A stretch of DNA of 64,000 nucleotides from Anas platyrhynchos (GCF_047663525.1 NC_092591.1:47221501-47285500); one strand, 5' to 3'; positions 37,270 through 52,409 are shown, counted from the first letter of the stretch. Translations and numbers: made by a program. Notes: generated by a model from the letters alone, not told the origin.

Positions 37270-38490
37270 ATTCACCCCGGTGTAGTGAGGGAGGGTGGAT
37301 GTCATAGTTGGACCCCCCTCAACAATTTACCAAAGGTCTTAGAAGTCTGACGTCCAGTCCCTGCTGACTGGAAGGTAGCCAATGTTATACCCATATACAA
37401 AAAGGGTATGAGAGAAGACCCAGAAAACTACAGTCCTGTTAGTCTAACCTCCATCCTTGGAAAAGTTAGGGAGAAGATTATCCTGGGTGCTAACAAAAGA
37501 ATTGTCGTAAACAGGGCTACACCTGGCTGGCAGCTGGTCACTAGTGATATTCATCAGGGATCAGTTCTAGGGCCAGTCCTGGTCAACATTTTTATCAGTG
37601 ATCTGGATGCAAAAGTTGAATGAATCACTTGCAAGTTTGCTGATGTTACTAAACTGGGAGGTGCTGTTGACTCCCAGCAGGGATGAGAGACCTTGCAGAG
37701 GGATCTAAATACCTTGGAGAACTGGACAATCAACAATGGCATGAAGTTCAGAAAAGGTAAATGCCAGGTTTCTGCACCTGGATGGATTAATGCCAGACAC
37801 AGGTACAGAGTGGGAAATGCGTGGCTAGAGAGCAGCTCTGCAGAAAGAGAAGTGAGGTACTGGTTGACAGCAGGCTTAACATGAGCTAGCCAAGAGGGCA
37901 AAGTGCATTTTGGGGTTCACTACATACAGCGTAGCAAGCTGGTCAGAAGAGGTGATTTTCCAATTATACTTAGTATTGATGTGGCCTCACCTTGAATACT
38001 GTGTGCAGTTCTGGTCTCCACAATATAGAAAGGATGTTAAGGTCCTTGAAAGTGTCCAGAGGAGGGCAACAAATCTGGCAAAAGGGCTGGAAAGCACGTG
38101 CTATGAGGAGAGGCCAAGAACATTTGGGTTCTCTAATTTGGAGAAAAGGAGGCTAAGAGGTGACCTCATTGCTCTCTACAATTTCCTGAGAAGGGGAAAT
38201 GGAAAGGGAAGCACCAATCTCTTCTCCCTGGTAATCAGTGACAGAACACATAGAAACAGCACAAAGCTTCACCACGGGAGATTCATACTGAAAATTAGGA
38301 AATATGTTTTTTTCTGTGAGGGTGGAAAAACACTGGAACAGGCTTCCTGGAGAGGTGGTTGATGCCCCATGCCTGTCAATGTTCAAGAGGCACTGACATC
38401 CTCATTAGCATGCTTTAACTGACCACTAATTTGGTAAGGAAATGGATCTTTGTAGGTCCCTTCCAACTGAACTGTACTCTGTTCTCACTT
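37270..38490 (+). mobile_element. CR1 LINE, about 1.2 kb, reverse transcriptase remnant
   Basis: Degraded CR1 ORF2 on the plus strand. HQGSVLGPVLVNIFISDLDA is the RT motif region, then KFADVTKLGG (the FADD-type catalytic motif reads FADV here), RPHLEYCVQFWSPQYRKD, VQRRATNLAKGLE and RRLRGDLIALYNFL. In-frame stops and frame changes (stop at 37621-37623) show it is dead. The 3' end reads GTAGGTCCCTTCCAACTG. The longest CR1 in the window. Confidence 0.9.
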
Positions 38491-38499
38491 ACTTTGATG

Positions 38500-41400
38500 G
38501 TCAGTGTATTTTTTGGATAACATTTCCATGTTAAGCAACACAAGACTACTAGTATTGTGTATTATCAGTGTCTCAAAGGCAGGCAAAACTGCATTCTGTC
38601 TTTGTCATGTCTGAATAATACTGGCTGGCACTGAGTGTTCAGAAGGCCAAGGAAGCACTAAGCTATCTGTTATGGACACAGATGGTCCAGCTTGAGCAGT
38701 AAACAGAGAGGTGTTCATACAAAGAAAGAATGAAAGGTCAATCCACTTCTAGGACTAACTTCTAGGACAGTACCACAAGAGGGCAAACTAGTAATATTTT
38801 TCCTAAAGCTTTTCCTTGATATCGGATGGACCTATGTATAGTGTTCTATCCAGACTGAAAAAAAAAAAAATCTTTCCTGTGGAATTCATGCCAGGATCAC
38901 CCACCTGTTCTGACACTTCAGCAAGTAAAAAGGTTAAATGACCTGTCAACAACAGGACATGTCAGCTCAGAAGTCTGCAAATACTCAGTGAAGCTGCTAA
39001 GGCTAATCACAGAAAAACCTAGGTGGCACTCAAGGTACAAGCTATAGCTGCAGATCAAGAAAGAGAAGTCTGTTGGGATGCAGCAAAGCCCAGCAGCTCC
39101 CTTTGTGATGGGGAGCCAGGAGGGCCACAGCCAAGCAGGGCCATCTCAGCCAGGGTCTGTCTCAAGGCCAAGAGAAGGGCAGACCTGCGATGACAGCCAA
39201 GTTCAACTGAGGCCAGATCACCATAAAAATAGTTTGTGGTTATAAGAGAGGTCCTCAGGTCAGGGATAGGGGGTGCATGGCTAGGGCCAGCTGAGCTGAA
39301 GCCCAGCACTCCTAATATGCAGCTCAGGGAGAGAGAGAAGACCGAACACTAAGCTTATATGGGACAAATATATGAGCCCCTGGGCAGGGTAAAGGTCAAA
39401 AGTGAAGCTGGCCAGGGTCGTTAAGGCCTGTTAGTGTACTCAGGGCTCTCACATGTTCCATCATTATTAGAAAAAGCATAGAGAAAGAGATGTCATTTAT
39501 GATGTGTGTAATAGCCTCATAACTAAATAACTCAAAGCTGTCTCCTCACTTTTCAGTGCACTTCCTCACAAGCTGAAAATGTAAGAAGTCTCTTTCACTC
39601 TGAGAAAGCTGGCATTGTGCAGCAGAAGGTGCAAAATGCACAGAAAAAGACAAAACAAATACAGAGTACTGCAGCCCATCAGATAAAGGTTTGATCCAAT
39701 GCAAAGACCATCATTGGTCCTGATGAATCTATCACACAATACATTTTGTCACTTAGGAGGCAAGGACAATTCATAGCACCAAACTGTGTCTGTCTTTATA
39801 CGTTAGCTGCAGTAAGGCTAAAATATATTCAAGTAAAATGGTGTGAATAAAAGTCAAGAGGAAAGTATAGAATTGCTACAGATACAGCACCTTAACAAAA
39901 CAAACAAACATATCACAGAATGAAAAACAGGTGAAACTGAAGTCCTTGTTCTGTGTGCTGTTAGCACTTAAGTGAAACTTGTCGTAGGTAGGAGAATCTT
40001 GACCACCACCACCAAGCAAAATCTGGGAGGATCATTTCTGGGGACCACGAGCAAACCATAAATGACCTCTATTTCTTCCTGGGGATGAATCAACAGCAAG
40101 ATTCCAGTGAGAATGCTGAAACTCAGTGAGCTACTGATTAGTGTTACGGGAGATAGTGAGCACAATGTATAGCTCAGTTGATCTTTTATTACAGCAACCT
40201 TTCAGTACATTAGCTCTGCTTTTTCCCTTTCTGACTGAGAAGATAATCACAGGACAAGAACATGTTGTCAGATGTTCAATATGAGAACAGATAAGTATTG
40301 CAACTGAGATGTGCAAAGCTTACCCTGAAGGTAAGGAGATGTCTATAATTATTTGGATTATAACACCTGTTTAATAAGGAGAACTTACAATTATCGCTTT
40401 AGCATTTTGAAGGGCTAAGTCTATAAAACATAGAGTTCTAAGAAACAACCTGTTCTCTAGAGCAAAAGCAAGAATACTAGAGATTCCTCTTTACATAGTT
40501 ACAAACACTTCCTCTCATTATATCATAGACCATTGGTCACACTCCCAAGGACAGGAGAAGACTTTTCAGGTAAACTGGAGCAAAGAATGAAAGAACAGTG
40601 TTAGCAAGTTATGCGACAGGATAGGCAGATTGTGTTAGGAGATGTGACATTTCCATCAGTTGCTGATCTCAGTTCCACTATACTGAATGTTACCTAGATT
40701 TGATGGCTGCTAATTTGAGATACGCAGAAAAAAATGGGAAAGATTATTTCTCCTTCTGTTGAATGACTAGAAAATAGTACCAACAGGACAGATCAATTAA
40801 TAGCAGCATGTTAACATAGAAATCAGAGAAACCAGTCAAAGCAACAGCAGTGAAGTCCAGTCACCTAGGAGCAATGAGCTTAAGGTTTGAGCCGATAATA
40901 AGGCTTAGCCTTTTATTAACCCTACGCAAAACAGATTAAAAAAAAAAAAAAAGTGTATTAGTTTCAGATCTCAGTTGCAATAGGTGTATCAATCTATATC
41001 CATAATGTCATTACAAACCACTGATGCTTGAAGAATGATACATAACAATATACTCTCCAATATACTATAACTTTTAATTATTAATGTGACAAAAATCATT
41101 AGAATGTTGTACAGAAATGTTGCAAGTTAAAGAAGAGCAAAAGTTCAGTGCTAATGAAATCACCTTTTGTATTTTAAGGTTATTAATACGGTATGATACT
41201 AGTTAAGCAAAGCTTCACAATGAGACCAAAGAAAATACAAAGCCAGATTTGCTATAACCTTAAGGTACAGATCTCAATTTTCATTGTGCAGTGTAGCAGC
41301 ATGTTTAATATCTTAAGCTGCCATAGTTGCAGAATAATAAAGAGAAACTTCAGTCATTATACAGCATTCACAAAATAAGTTAAAGTCATATCTGAAGTTA

Positions 41401-44400
41401 TTCTACAGCTAGTCATCACTGGAAATAATTCTTTCTGATAACAACACCTAAGTTTATCCTCTAGCAGTTCTTCTACCATTACATGTTCTACTATTTCTAT
41501 CCTTGATGTAGCTTGCTTACTAAGTAGAGACAACAGTTGCTTTATGCTGTTAGAACAGAGCAGTATTATATCCTGAGTGAACCAGTAGAGGAAAGAGAGG
41601 ATTTTGGCATAACTACTGCTTCCAGAACAGGAGACCTTGCTGGTGACGACCATCTGCCTACTCTGCAGGCTTACAACAGATACTGGAGTCCAGGATTGAG
41701 CATGCTGTCAAGGATCAAAAAAACATTGAGACCAAAGAAAGAAACTACAGCCCATGGCTCAGTTTTGTGAGACTGAGCAGTCTGTGATGTAGGCCTCAGT
41801 TTGCTGAACCTTAGTTTTTTCTTCTTCATTAAATTTTGCTTAATAAATAAATGAATAAAATGCTGATGATGCAAGTAAGTATGTAAGTAGGCTCACAGAA
41901 GGTAAGAAAACTAAAAATGAAGCAGAAGTGAAGAATTCATTGAATCAGTAGCAGCAAGTACCTCAAGGACTCAAGAGGAAATTACTGACATGAAGGACAA
42001 TAAAGACCTGTGGAATAAAAGCAGGGAGAAAGAAGACAATAGCTCAGCAGGATTGGGGATCTGCCCATTCCAAGAAGTTGCAGCAGTTGACATTTCCCCA
42101 CCCAGATAATGACTGCATGGATATGACATTCACTGGCATTGGTGAGCATGTGGTTCTTTGCCTAGCACTGTGCTGATCCTGGCCATTTATCGTGTGCATT
42201 AGGCAGACTATAAATAAGATAATTGCTGTGGACTCAACGTGCATACAACCCTGCTTTCATGTGTAACTGCACACTAAATAAAATTAATATACATGGCTTA
42301 GGCTTGCAAACAATAGGCATTGATAGAAAACGTAAAATTCTCCAAACTCATGCAACACCTGTGAGGCTGAGATGTCAACGCTGAACTTGCAGGCTTTCAA
42401 TCCACTGACCTCCTTTCATCTGTCATGCAACTTGCCTTAGAAGCAACTAATGGCAAGTGGAGTCTTCTGTGTAATTCAAAGGATTAAGAAGCAGGGACTG
42501 AAACACAATTTTAATTGGATGATTTTCATCTTTCATTTTATTTTATAAATCTAAAATAAGAGTCAAACACACTTAACTCATCATAATGCAAGTTTTAACC
42601 TGCCAGGAGGCAAATAGTAGGAACAACCCATGTTGTTACAAAACCATCAAGCCAAAGAAAGCTATAAATGAACCTACACATACAAATCTATTTTTTCACT
42701 GTGATACAGCCTACCATCTTCAAATATTTTGTCTTGCTGTTGCCAATGTGGTTTCTTACTGTAAGTGGTAAACTGAAAAATAATTTTAAAATGATATATT
42801 AAATAAACTAGTTTTTAATGTATAAGACTGGAAAAGGAAGAATGAATAAGTTACACACCGTTCTTATTACAAGGAAACAAGCTCCATTTATCTGTGTTTA
42901 CCACCAAACTTCTTATTAGGTTACAGCCCTTTTCACTCTTGTCCAGTACTGCAAATTCACAACATACTGTTATTTCAGCTTTCCCTGAGATCTGAGTATA
43001 GAACAGGAACCAGTGGCTAATCTCCAACAATTACTACATCCATTCATTTAAGATAGATAAATAAAATTCAACTTAACGTGGAGCAGAGAATAAGGGGGAG
43101 TTAAATAGTGGTTGTACTAGAAATATACCAAGACAATTGCTTTATCAGCTTCGTGTTCTTATTTGCTGCCTTCTTTGTAAGTCTTTGGGTTATATTTAAA
43201 CCTTAATTGAGCAAGAGCCTGAAAATAAAAGCAAGACTAGAGAGCTGATTTCTTAAATTCAAAAATGAGATTGTAACATGTTTTTATAATTATAGATGCT
43301 GTGACTTTACTAAATAAGTAAAGGTTTGATTGTCACAACTGTTAAGTGCTGACTAACCAGAACTTAGCAGTAAGTATAGTCTTCCTAGACTAATCTTCTG
43401 AAAAGATTGGTTGATTATATTTGAAGTTAAATTACTTGAAAATTTGAGATGAGAGACAGTTTTAAATGTGTGTTCACACTATATCTAAATCTTTCTTAAT
43501 TCTGATTGTCTCAGTTGTTCAATCATTTGTACTGATTATATGTTACAACCTAAAATGCTATAATCATCCTACCTCCACCAAAATCAATATAGTATATACC
43601 TGTTCAGATATATTTAGGCACAGTCTCAGGAAGTAATAACAATAAAAATAGGTTCACCTGTGCCTGGTGGTTGGGCTGAGCTGAACAGTGTGTTTGCATT
43701 TTTACCTTTTCAGTCAGAAAAAAATGGATATGTATTTGTTTTTACTTTTCAAAAGATTAGTCCCAAATTATAAGTAACATAAGTGAAGCTCAAAGTCTAA
43801 ATTTTGGTTTTTCATTGTCTTCATTCTGTGGAAAGAAGATATAAAAGGAACACTGATACCATTAGCAATATGACTGTTGCTGGATGGATTTTTAATCTAA
43901 CAAGTGCAACACGTTACTCCAGTTTGTGTCTAAGTCCTACCTAGAGCTTGCAGGATATCCCTTCTCCTGACCCCTTGTAATATGTAAATCCAATAGCATT
44001 ACCAAAACACAGGTGCTGGGTCACCAGGTTGTGGTAACACCCACCATGGAACTGGGAGTCATAACAGTACACAGATTGCTGCCTCTGCAATTAGGCAGCT
44101 CCACACTGTGTATATGAGTTTTACCTCACTGGCTATCAGTTGTCACAGCTTACAAAAGACTGTTTTTTGTTTCAAAGTTGGTAAGAACAGTCAAAACAAG
44201 TGAATTAATAAAAAAAGGTTTAGAAAGTACCCTGAGAACCTCTCTTTCATTTTCACACACCCACAGCTTGCAACTATATTCACAGGGTTAATTTACATCA
44301 TCCCATAGATTGAGCAAATTTTGTATGCTGCAATATCAAACTTTTAGTTTATGTCCCACAGCTGACATTTAAAGCTATTATAATGAATATTTTTATGATC

Positions 44401-45050
44401 CGTACATGCCTCCCTTCCTTTGTTCATTCATGTGTATAGGTGATGTATAAAATCATTTCTGATTCAGCAAATTGGAGTTTCATAATGGTGTGTTGAAACA
44501 CTGCATCAGAAATATGAGCAGGCACCAATGGAAGGCAAGATACAACAGTCTGAAATTTGTTACCTCTGTTCATCCCAGCAAAATGTTGATAAAAAAGGGA
44601 ATCTGCTTGAAATCACATTTTTAATGGAATGTGCATTCTCTCAAAACACAGGAAGGAAATATCATGGAGAAACAAAGTGGTAATTATTTTTTTTTCATAT
44701 ATATTATTAGCTTTCATACGTATTATTATTGATTTTTTTTTCTTCATCATGTGCATAACCCTAGTGCCCATTTCAACAAGTGTTTAAAAAAAAAAAAAAA
44801 AAGGAAAAGAGGACAAATCCTTTTTTAGCTTCATGAGCACCCAGAGCCTTGTAAAATCATATCTACTGTAACCAGCCAAAGTTGCTATGGCTAATTCATA
44901 GTTCAAGAGGAATAGAAGACAGACTAAGACTTGGAGAGGGTGTGACTGCAAAGATCCTAATAGGTTGATGGAAGAGGAATGACTAAATTCTGAGAAAAGC
45001 TACCATTTAAATCACTGCCACCAAAAGTTTCAGTTGCCAGAGTTGCTGCT
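38500..45050. other. Spacer, no gene seen
   Basis: AT-rich. A GC-richer patch at 39050-39330 is unassigned, and short A runs occur. No exon pairs found. Confidence 0.5.
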
Positions 45051-45055
45051 ATTCA

Positions 45056-45425
45056 TAGAATCATAGAACCATAGAATATCCTGAGTTGGAAGGGACCCTT
45101 AAGGATCATCAAGTCCAACTCTTGACACTGCACAGGTCTACCCAAAAGTTCAGACCATGTGACTAAGATCACAGTCCAATCTCTTCTTAAATTCAGACAG
45201 GCTCGGTGCAGTGACCACTTCCCTGGGGAGCCTGTTCCAGTGTGCAACCACTCTCTCTGTGAAGAACTTCCTCCTGATGTCAAGCCTAAATTTCCCCTGC
45301 CTCAGCTTAACCCTGTTCCCGCGGGTCCTGTCACTGGTGTTAATGGAGAAAAGGTCTCCTGCCTCTCGACACCCCCTTACGAGGAAGTTGTAGACTGTTC
45401 TCTTTCCCCGCTGGATAAGTCCATG
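45056..45425 (-). mobile_element. CR1 LINE 3' end with ORF2 C terminus
   Basis: Starts CATAGAATCATAGAACCATA (tail), then GAGTTGGAAGGGACCCTTAA. The minus strand reads [20 protein letters not shown] and [20 protein letters not shown], the CR1 ORF2 end, nearly intact. One of the youngest-looking CR1 copies here. Confidence 0.9.
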
Positions 45426-46829
45426 TATGAAAATAAAATAGACATTGTAATTAATCAGTATTGAATCTGATTTTATATCTTCCTGTATGAGCCTAATTCT
45501 ATGAGTGATGAATGCATGAATAGGACAAAGCTGCACCAGACTTGTATTAGAACTGGGCGTGTAAATAAATTTCTAGAGAATATATTCAGTGGATTTAAAG
45601 TCTAAACAGCTAGGAATGTATAACAACTATGGAAAGATCTCCTTTAGCTTTTTCACTGCAAAACTTGAAAGACCCAGTCAAGTTCAGTGTAGTCAGTGTA
45701 AAGCAGTACGTTATGCCTCATGATATGTAGTAGTAAGAGATAAGGCACTTAAAATCACTCACTACATGCTAACTGTAAAATACTTTACATTAAAATGCAA
45801 AGCTGCTATCAGTGTTGCTTTACCAAGGCACCTACCTTTATTAGATAGTTGTCAGAGTGTCTAGAACAAATATCATTGTAGATAGCCCCAAAGACATAGG
45901 TAATTGAAGCTTTGACCTGACTGTGTGATGCTGATATAGCAGGTTGTATATGGGTAAGCATGCCCATGTAAGCAAGCCCCAGTTACATACTGAATGGTAT
46001 GTAACTACCATGCACAATTCTATTCACAAAAGTGGAATTATGAGTCAGAGCAAAAATTACAGTCATGTAGATTTCTGAATGTGGCAAGTCTTGCAGAGCT
46101 TATAGGCTTTATTTGCATAATTAGCTTGTTCTTACACAATGTTCTCCATACTGTGCTGGTATAAAACTGCATGTACCAGCACATCATTTTTTGGCACAAG
46201 AACTGTGCAGTGATAAATAAAAATTCACAGTATTTTTTACTCTAGATATTTAAACAAAAGCAGAGTGAAGCTGCTCTCACAAACTTAAAGAATCAGAGAG
46301 ATCCTCTGGTATCGCATAACATAAAGAACAAAGTTTATGTTGCAGCTTTTCCTTACACAGTCTCTTTTGTGCTCATCTGTCAATTATTAATACTGCTACT
46401 GTACTGTGAAGTTTGATACAGACCAGCCAACATGATTCTACACACAAGAGAACTCACATCACCAGTCACCATACAAGGATGGCTTCCCTAAGAAACAGGG
46501 TTTCTAAAACAGATCAGAGACTAATTCACACTGGAGTATGATGTTGGAGATTTTAAAGGTTCATATTACATTTCTTGGGTATTTTATACAATAAAGAAAG
46601 CCAAAGGGAAAGGAATACTATTTTTAAAAATTGCCCCTGTTGTTATTTGCCTAATAAATTCAGTAGTCTGAGTGTCAAAGATCACAATAACAGATCTAGT
46701 CAATACCTTTGTGTCAACACCTTCAAATAAATCAACTTGATTAATTGGCACAGAAAGATTATTTGGCTCACTATAAATGTGAATAAAGGTGAACATTCTG
46801 ATTTTTCAACGTATCACATAATATTATTA

Positions 46830-47560
46830 AGGCCCTCAGCCTTCTCCATGTCTTCTCTCATTAATTATCTCATCTTTTTTATCAGAGAGGTCTCTCTTCA
46901 CTCTTCCCTTTCTGGCTAATGTATCTGTAGAATACCTTCCTGTTATTCTTTGCATATTGAACTTTGCCAAGTTCAGCTACATCTGTGCCTTGGTTTTCCT
47001 GATCCCATCCCTGTACTCTTCCCAGGCCATAAGTCCCTGCTCCCACTGCTTATGCGTTTCCTTCTTACACTTCAGTTTGACCAGTAGGTGCTTACTCAGC
47101 CATACTGGTTTCCTGTCTTCCCTGCTTGATTTGTTGCACATGGGAACCGATACCTCTTGTGCTCTATGAACAGTGTCCTTAAAGAGCTGCCATCAGTTAA
47201 TTTATCTCTAAGGACAATTTCCCAGGGAATATCATCCACTAGTTCTTTAAACTACTGAAAGTTTGCTATCCTAAAATTCAGGATCCTGACTCTTTGCCAG
47301 GCCCATATCTCTCAAGGTTACACACTCCACCCATGGAGTAATCACTGCAGCCCAGCCTGCATCTAATCTTGATCTCTTTAATCAGTTCACCTGATGGTGA
47401 TCACCAGGTCCAGTAATGCTTCTCCTCTGGCTGTTGCATGACATATCACACAAAATGTCAAATCATCACTCTGGCCTCTTCCCCACTTCATTCCCCCGTG
47501 TCCATGTGACCACTTGCACTCAAGAGTTCATTAGAGAGCTCCTTCCTGGCTCTTGATTTT
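46830..47560 (-). mobile_element. Old CR1-like 5' region fragment
   Basis: Resembles bird repeat sequence from upstream of the CR1 endonuclease: AAATTCAGGATCCTGACTCT, AATCACTGCAGCCCAGCCTG, TGGTGATCACCAGGTCCAGT. Divergent; boundaries approximate. Confidence 0.5.
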
Positions 47561-47569
47561 GCTGCAAAC

Positions 47570-50500
47570 AGGCAAAGCTGTCATGTTCAGCACCAAACAC
47601 ATTGTTGAGAACCAGGCAATTAGCAAGTTGGCTTTGTTCAGCATCTACTCCAACTTGTACATGTCAGTCTACCAGGTAGTTGACACAATGAGCACTGTGT
47701 AAGAGTGGAAGCACTAAGACATCACATACCAGTTTCCAGCTGGCTCTTACAGCAGTATCATAAAAGTTGCCACTTTCTATTGCACAAGCATCTGTAGTCT
47801 TCAATAATTTCATTGTTTCTCAGTCAGAGCTTGTCTTTGACTTCTGCATACAAGTATCCAGCCTCTAGTATTCAAGGCACATTATTGTCTTATTTTAGGT
47901 GGCAGTAATGACCACAGAGGGGGAACAGAGCACTTTCATCATTTTAAAATGCTTTGTTCTGGTCTCAGAGACATATCACCAACCTTCTCAAACTCTACAG
48001 CATATGCACAAGGCGTGTTCCTTAAGAGCAATTTCCTCAAGAAGGATGTCAAGAAACAGCATCAGAACAATTGACTTAGGCTTGGCACACCATTTTCTAG
48101 CACATGGTTGAGACTGAAGCAAGAACAGGCTCAGAAGTACAACTTAATGGTGCTGAAGGTAATGGTTTAGATATTATATCAGTCTTGCTCTTGTAATCAT
48201 CACTAAACATTGTATCTAAGATTTAGAAAGGACAACTAAAATGGGGATAGAACTCCTACTCAAGAAGTAAGCTGAGAACCCAGCAAGAAACCCCCTAAAT
48301 TAGAGGCCAGCTCTGTCACTCTTGAGTTCTTTTTAGCACTGTGGTACAACTTCCAAGGAGAGAGGAACACGACACTACCCAGACCGCAGGTAGGAGAGGG
48401 GTGGGCATCATACTTTCACTCTCATGAAAAAGTGGAGAAACACCTCTTTTATCCATTTTAGAAAGAAAACAAACATAAACATTCTTTGAAAAGCACAGAA
48501 TGTCAAGGTTGTTTCAAGCATGCCTATGGGATTAGGCCCCTCAGGCAATATGGCAGAGAGGAAAAACTAATATGCTCCACCCTTAAGTGGATGATAAGAG
48601 GAAAATTGCTCAGTGAGACACTTCTGTACATGCACAGAAGTATAACTCAGCATTTGAAGAGCTTTAGAATAACAGCAGAACCTACTGAGCCAGATACAAG
48701 CAACACTTGAAGATATTTTAGGTGGGAGACTAGGACATAGCTCCCTATGGCATCCAACTTTATTGTAGAAGTTGTCTATTGTTGATTGCCCCATAACAGA
48801 TATTTATTATATATACTTCGTGACTTCCTTCATGTCAAAGTTGTCCTCCAGTCAACTATTTAAGAGTTTATGAAATAACACTGAAGAACTCCACTAATAT
48901 TTTGCAAGGGCAGGTGGGCAGAGGAGTCAATGAACAAGTCTAATATGGGACTATTTTTTTCCTTTGGAAGAGAGAGGTCAAGGCTTTCGTTTTTTATTTT
49001 TTTCCCCCCTCAAAAGTCTCTGGACTCCATAGTTTCGATTATTCAGGAAGGCAACACCTTGAAACAAACATTTTTGTTTAACAACAGACCAAATAACTAC
49101 GAATTTAAATCTACCAGAAATGACTGGAATAAGGCAAAGAAACTTTGAGGATGCAGAAACAGTGGGGTGTACAAGCTGAACTCTGTCAGGCTTTTAGTTC
49201 CCATTATTTCAATTAAACTTTGAAACCCTATGAGAATCTGGGAATAGGATTGTTGCATAACAAAAAGCACACTACATAACCTGCATGACACATCATATTT
49301 AAATGAGCAGAATTCATTTCCTAACAAATGTGTCACGTTTCTTTGGCTCTACAGTTCTTGCAACCCTCCTTGTTGTTAGAGCCCTCTGAAGGCTGATATT
49401 TGTTTACTGTATAACAGGGTGGCCATCATTGACTTGTGGGGAAAGGATCCTCTGAGATACCCATGGGAATCTGACAATTTTGGTGTATCTGTATAAGAAA
49501 AAACACTACTAGCAGAATCTTAGCATAAACTCATGAAGAAAGCAGTATTCTGCAAACTGCTTCCCCGATTTCCTTCCTTCTTCGAGGCATTCCAGATTAC
49601 ACACAGTGCCTTTCGGGGAACATTAAGTTTATGAAGAACTTTGAATGCTAAACTAAGTGGCTTGGTCACCAGGAGTTGCCCCAAACTCCTGAAGTTTGTG
49701 AACTATGTTAGAACTAGGCAAAGCTACACCAGCTTCATGCATGTTAATAACCTTTACAAAACAGGTAGAGAGAAATCAATATTGACACAGAGCCCACTGC
49801 AGGATCAGTTAAGAAGACAAATATTTTAATTAAAAGGAGGTTGCAAGACTGACTCAATCAATTAATACATTCAGACAAGTAGAACGCTAGCAAAATGAAA
49901 TGAATAATCACATTGATTCATGAGACTGAAACGAGGAAGAACCGTTTTGTGCCAGTCTTGTCTTTAGAGAATTTCAGCAGGACCCAAGATCACCACAGTT
50001 TTTAAGTCTCACTAGTAATACAGCATAGGGATCCTTAATACTTAAATTACCTTCACCAGGATGTGCATTTTATGATGTCTTCATATTTTAACAAGTAGAG
50101 GAGGCACAGAAACCCCTGCATTCATCTTAAGACAGTGCTATCACTTAAACACTTCTTATAAAATGTTACTACTGTTACACATAACTGCGGATAACTGACC
50201 TAGGCTTTAGAAAAACAGAATTATTTTAGGTAGTAGTTAGAAAGAATTTTCAAATTACACTCAAAGCAGTTTCTGAGTAACAGTATGTTTTAATCTAAAT
50301 CCTTTTCAATGATATCCATTGGCTGTTTTTAGGAGATAAACAAATGAGTGCTATTAGTACCTGCACACGCAAGTTGTAAATAAATAAAAAAAGTGGAGAT
50401 GTTCTTAAAAAAAAGTCCAAACTCCTTCTGCTTTTTCCTCTTGGAATCTTTAACTTATGGACTTGGTAATATTTGTCACTTAGAAGAACACTGACATTGT

Positions 50501-52350
50501 CTGTAGCTTGTAATGCATGCAATTTTCTCCTCAATGGGTTGCAGATGTGTCTGCTTGTCCACAGTGATATTGCACTTTAAGGTCTTTTATGTTTTCCTCT
50601 TCTGAGTGGTTAGTCCACTGAGAGCCTGAGGCACAGAGTTCTGGATTTGAATGGCAGAAGAGAAGAATTCCTTTTCTTCCACTTGGTCTTTGCTCTTGCA
50701 GGCACATTGTCTACTTATTTTGCTTTACAGACTGCATTCACAGTTTTAGGTCAGTTAGGTAAATACACTACAGTACAGGTTCTGCTAGTGTGGCTCAGTT
50801 GTCTCATAATAGACTATATTTGTTATAATTCATTTTAGAAAGTGACATCATTCAATAGTTCCTTTGCAAGGTCAGCAAGAATAATCAGAGGTCGTATGCT
50901 CTTTCTAAAACAGATACGAGCAATCTAAAAATCATGATGAGGTAATTAATTGTTATTCTTAGATTTCTTTTTCCCTTTATTCTAGCTTTTCCAAATAACC
51001 ATGTTATCATTGCTCCGCTGTTATTACCTTCTTTTGTTTTTGTCCTGCTACTAACTGATGTCCACACATCTCCTCTGTTCTTTCATACATCCTCTATTTC
51101 GTCTCAGCTCTAGACCTACTGTGCCTTCCACACAGGTTGTCATTACGCATTCCACTAGCAGAAAATGCACAGGACCATACGTAGGGAGGGGCTATGTCCT
51201 TCTTGGGGGCCAAGCAGCTAAGTACAGGGTACAAAACCTGTTTTGTTTGGAAGTTTGGAAGGGAGGGACAAGCGGGTTCCTGGAGATGCTGAAGTAGAGG
51301 AAAGTTTTGTGAGAACCAGAGAGGCCTGCATGGAATCAGAGTTTGATTTACAGGTATGATTTAATTGTTTTTTCTGGATACAGGAAACTTGGTTGCCTAA
51401 CAGCCTAGGTATGCAGATTCCCATATGTCCTTGAAATCACTTGGAAATTATTTCGATAAAAATTAATACATATAAAAGTCAATAAAAGCAACTATAGGAC
51501 CCTATATAACCTTGTTACCTGGCACCACTCCTCAATGCTTAGGTTCCTGAGTCTCATGCAGAGCTGGTCTACTGAAATTAAGTTTTAGAAGTAGTCTAAC
51601 ATCAGCAAAAATGTATAAATCATCAAATCAGAAAGTTAATCAGACAGCACAGTCACCACTCAATTAAATACATGTATTTATACATATAAATAATACATAC
51701 TATACAGACTTTTTGGACTGTATTTGAACTAGCTATTTTAGGTGTGAAACTTAGCATCCAGTTATCTACTTCCCTATGCAATCCATGAGCAGTACAAGTT
51801 ATAATACTAAATTTCACTAGTTAGAACAAGTAGTGCACATATGATCACTAGTGCTGGCAACATACCCCGGACCATCTTGTTTTTTGTATACCTATTTTAT
51901 CTGTTCTAGAACATCCTCTAAAGATCATCCCTAATGTGTTCTGAATTCCTGCAGTTTGATTTGTCCTATCCATTTTCACTGAGCCACTAAGCCAAAACCA
52001 CTATGAATTTCCATTTAAATTTTCCCATAAGTAAGAAGCTGGGCGGCTTTCATCCCCCACCTACACAGTAAATTGGCCAAGCTGATTCAAGAGCTACTTC
52101 TCCCAAATTTAAATACCTACTTTAACATGACTCTGAATGCTGAGTTTGAGAGCAGTACAAAATAGAAATATTGTGGTTCAGAACAAGGAAAAAAAAAAAA
52201 AGGTATCTTTAATCCATTCCCCACCCCTTTCTTTCTGAAAGTAGCTTTGCCCAGCTCCCAGGTTCCTATGCCAAAAGCCACAGACACTCTGTTTGTCTGC
52301 ACTGACTCTTTGCAGCAGCTGTCTGGTGAAGAGGTTCCCTCTGAGAGCTG
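47570..52350. other. Spacer and 3' flank of copy B
   Basis: AT-rich, no exon or clear repeat recognised. Copy B's 3' UTR should enter from the right. Confidence 0.5.
52208..52213 (-). terminator. Candidate poly(A) signal ATTAAA, copy B
   Basis: ATTAAA on the minus strand, about 145 bp past the stop. No AATAAA was found nearer. Weak evidence. Confidence 0.25.
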
Positions 52351-52357
52351 CCAGTTT

Positions 52358-52409
52358 CTATCCATGCAGATAGGCTTCAAGCCAGTGTTCCCCAGACTCC
52401 TTCAGTGAG
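52358..52409 (-). CDS. FADS1-like: Copy B exon 12: C terminus and stop
   Basis: [16 protein letters not shown] then TAG; 52 bp, acceptor CTCTTCTGGCAG. His replaces Leu in LWLDAY and Gly replaces the final Lys. Confidence 0.9.

Noticed and set aside
37910-38362. 150-codon plus-strand frame
   Set aside because: A piece of the degraded CR1 reverse-transcriptase ORF.
45150-45536. 128-codon minus-strand frame
   Set aside because: It is the C-terminal part of CR1 ORF2, not a host gene.
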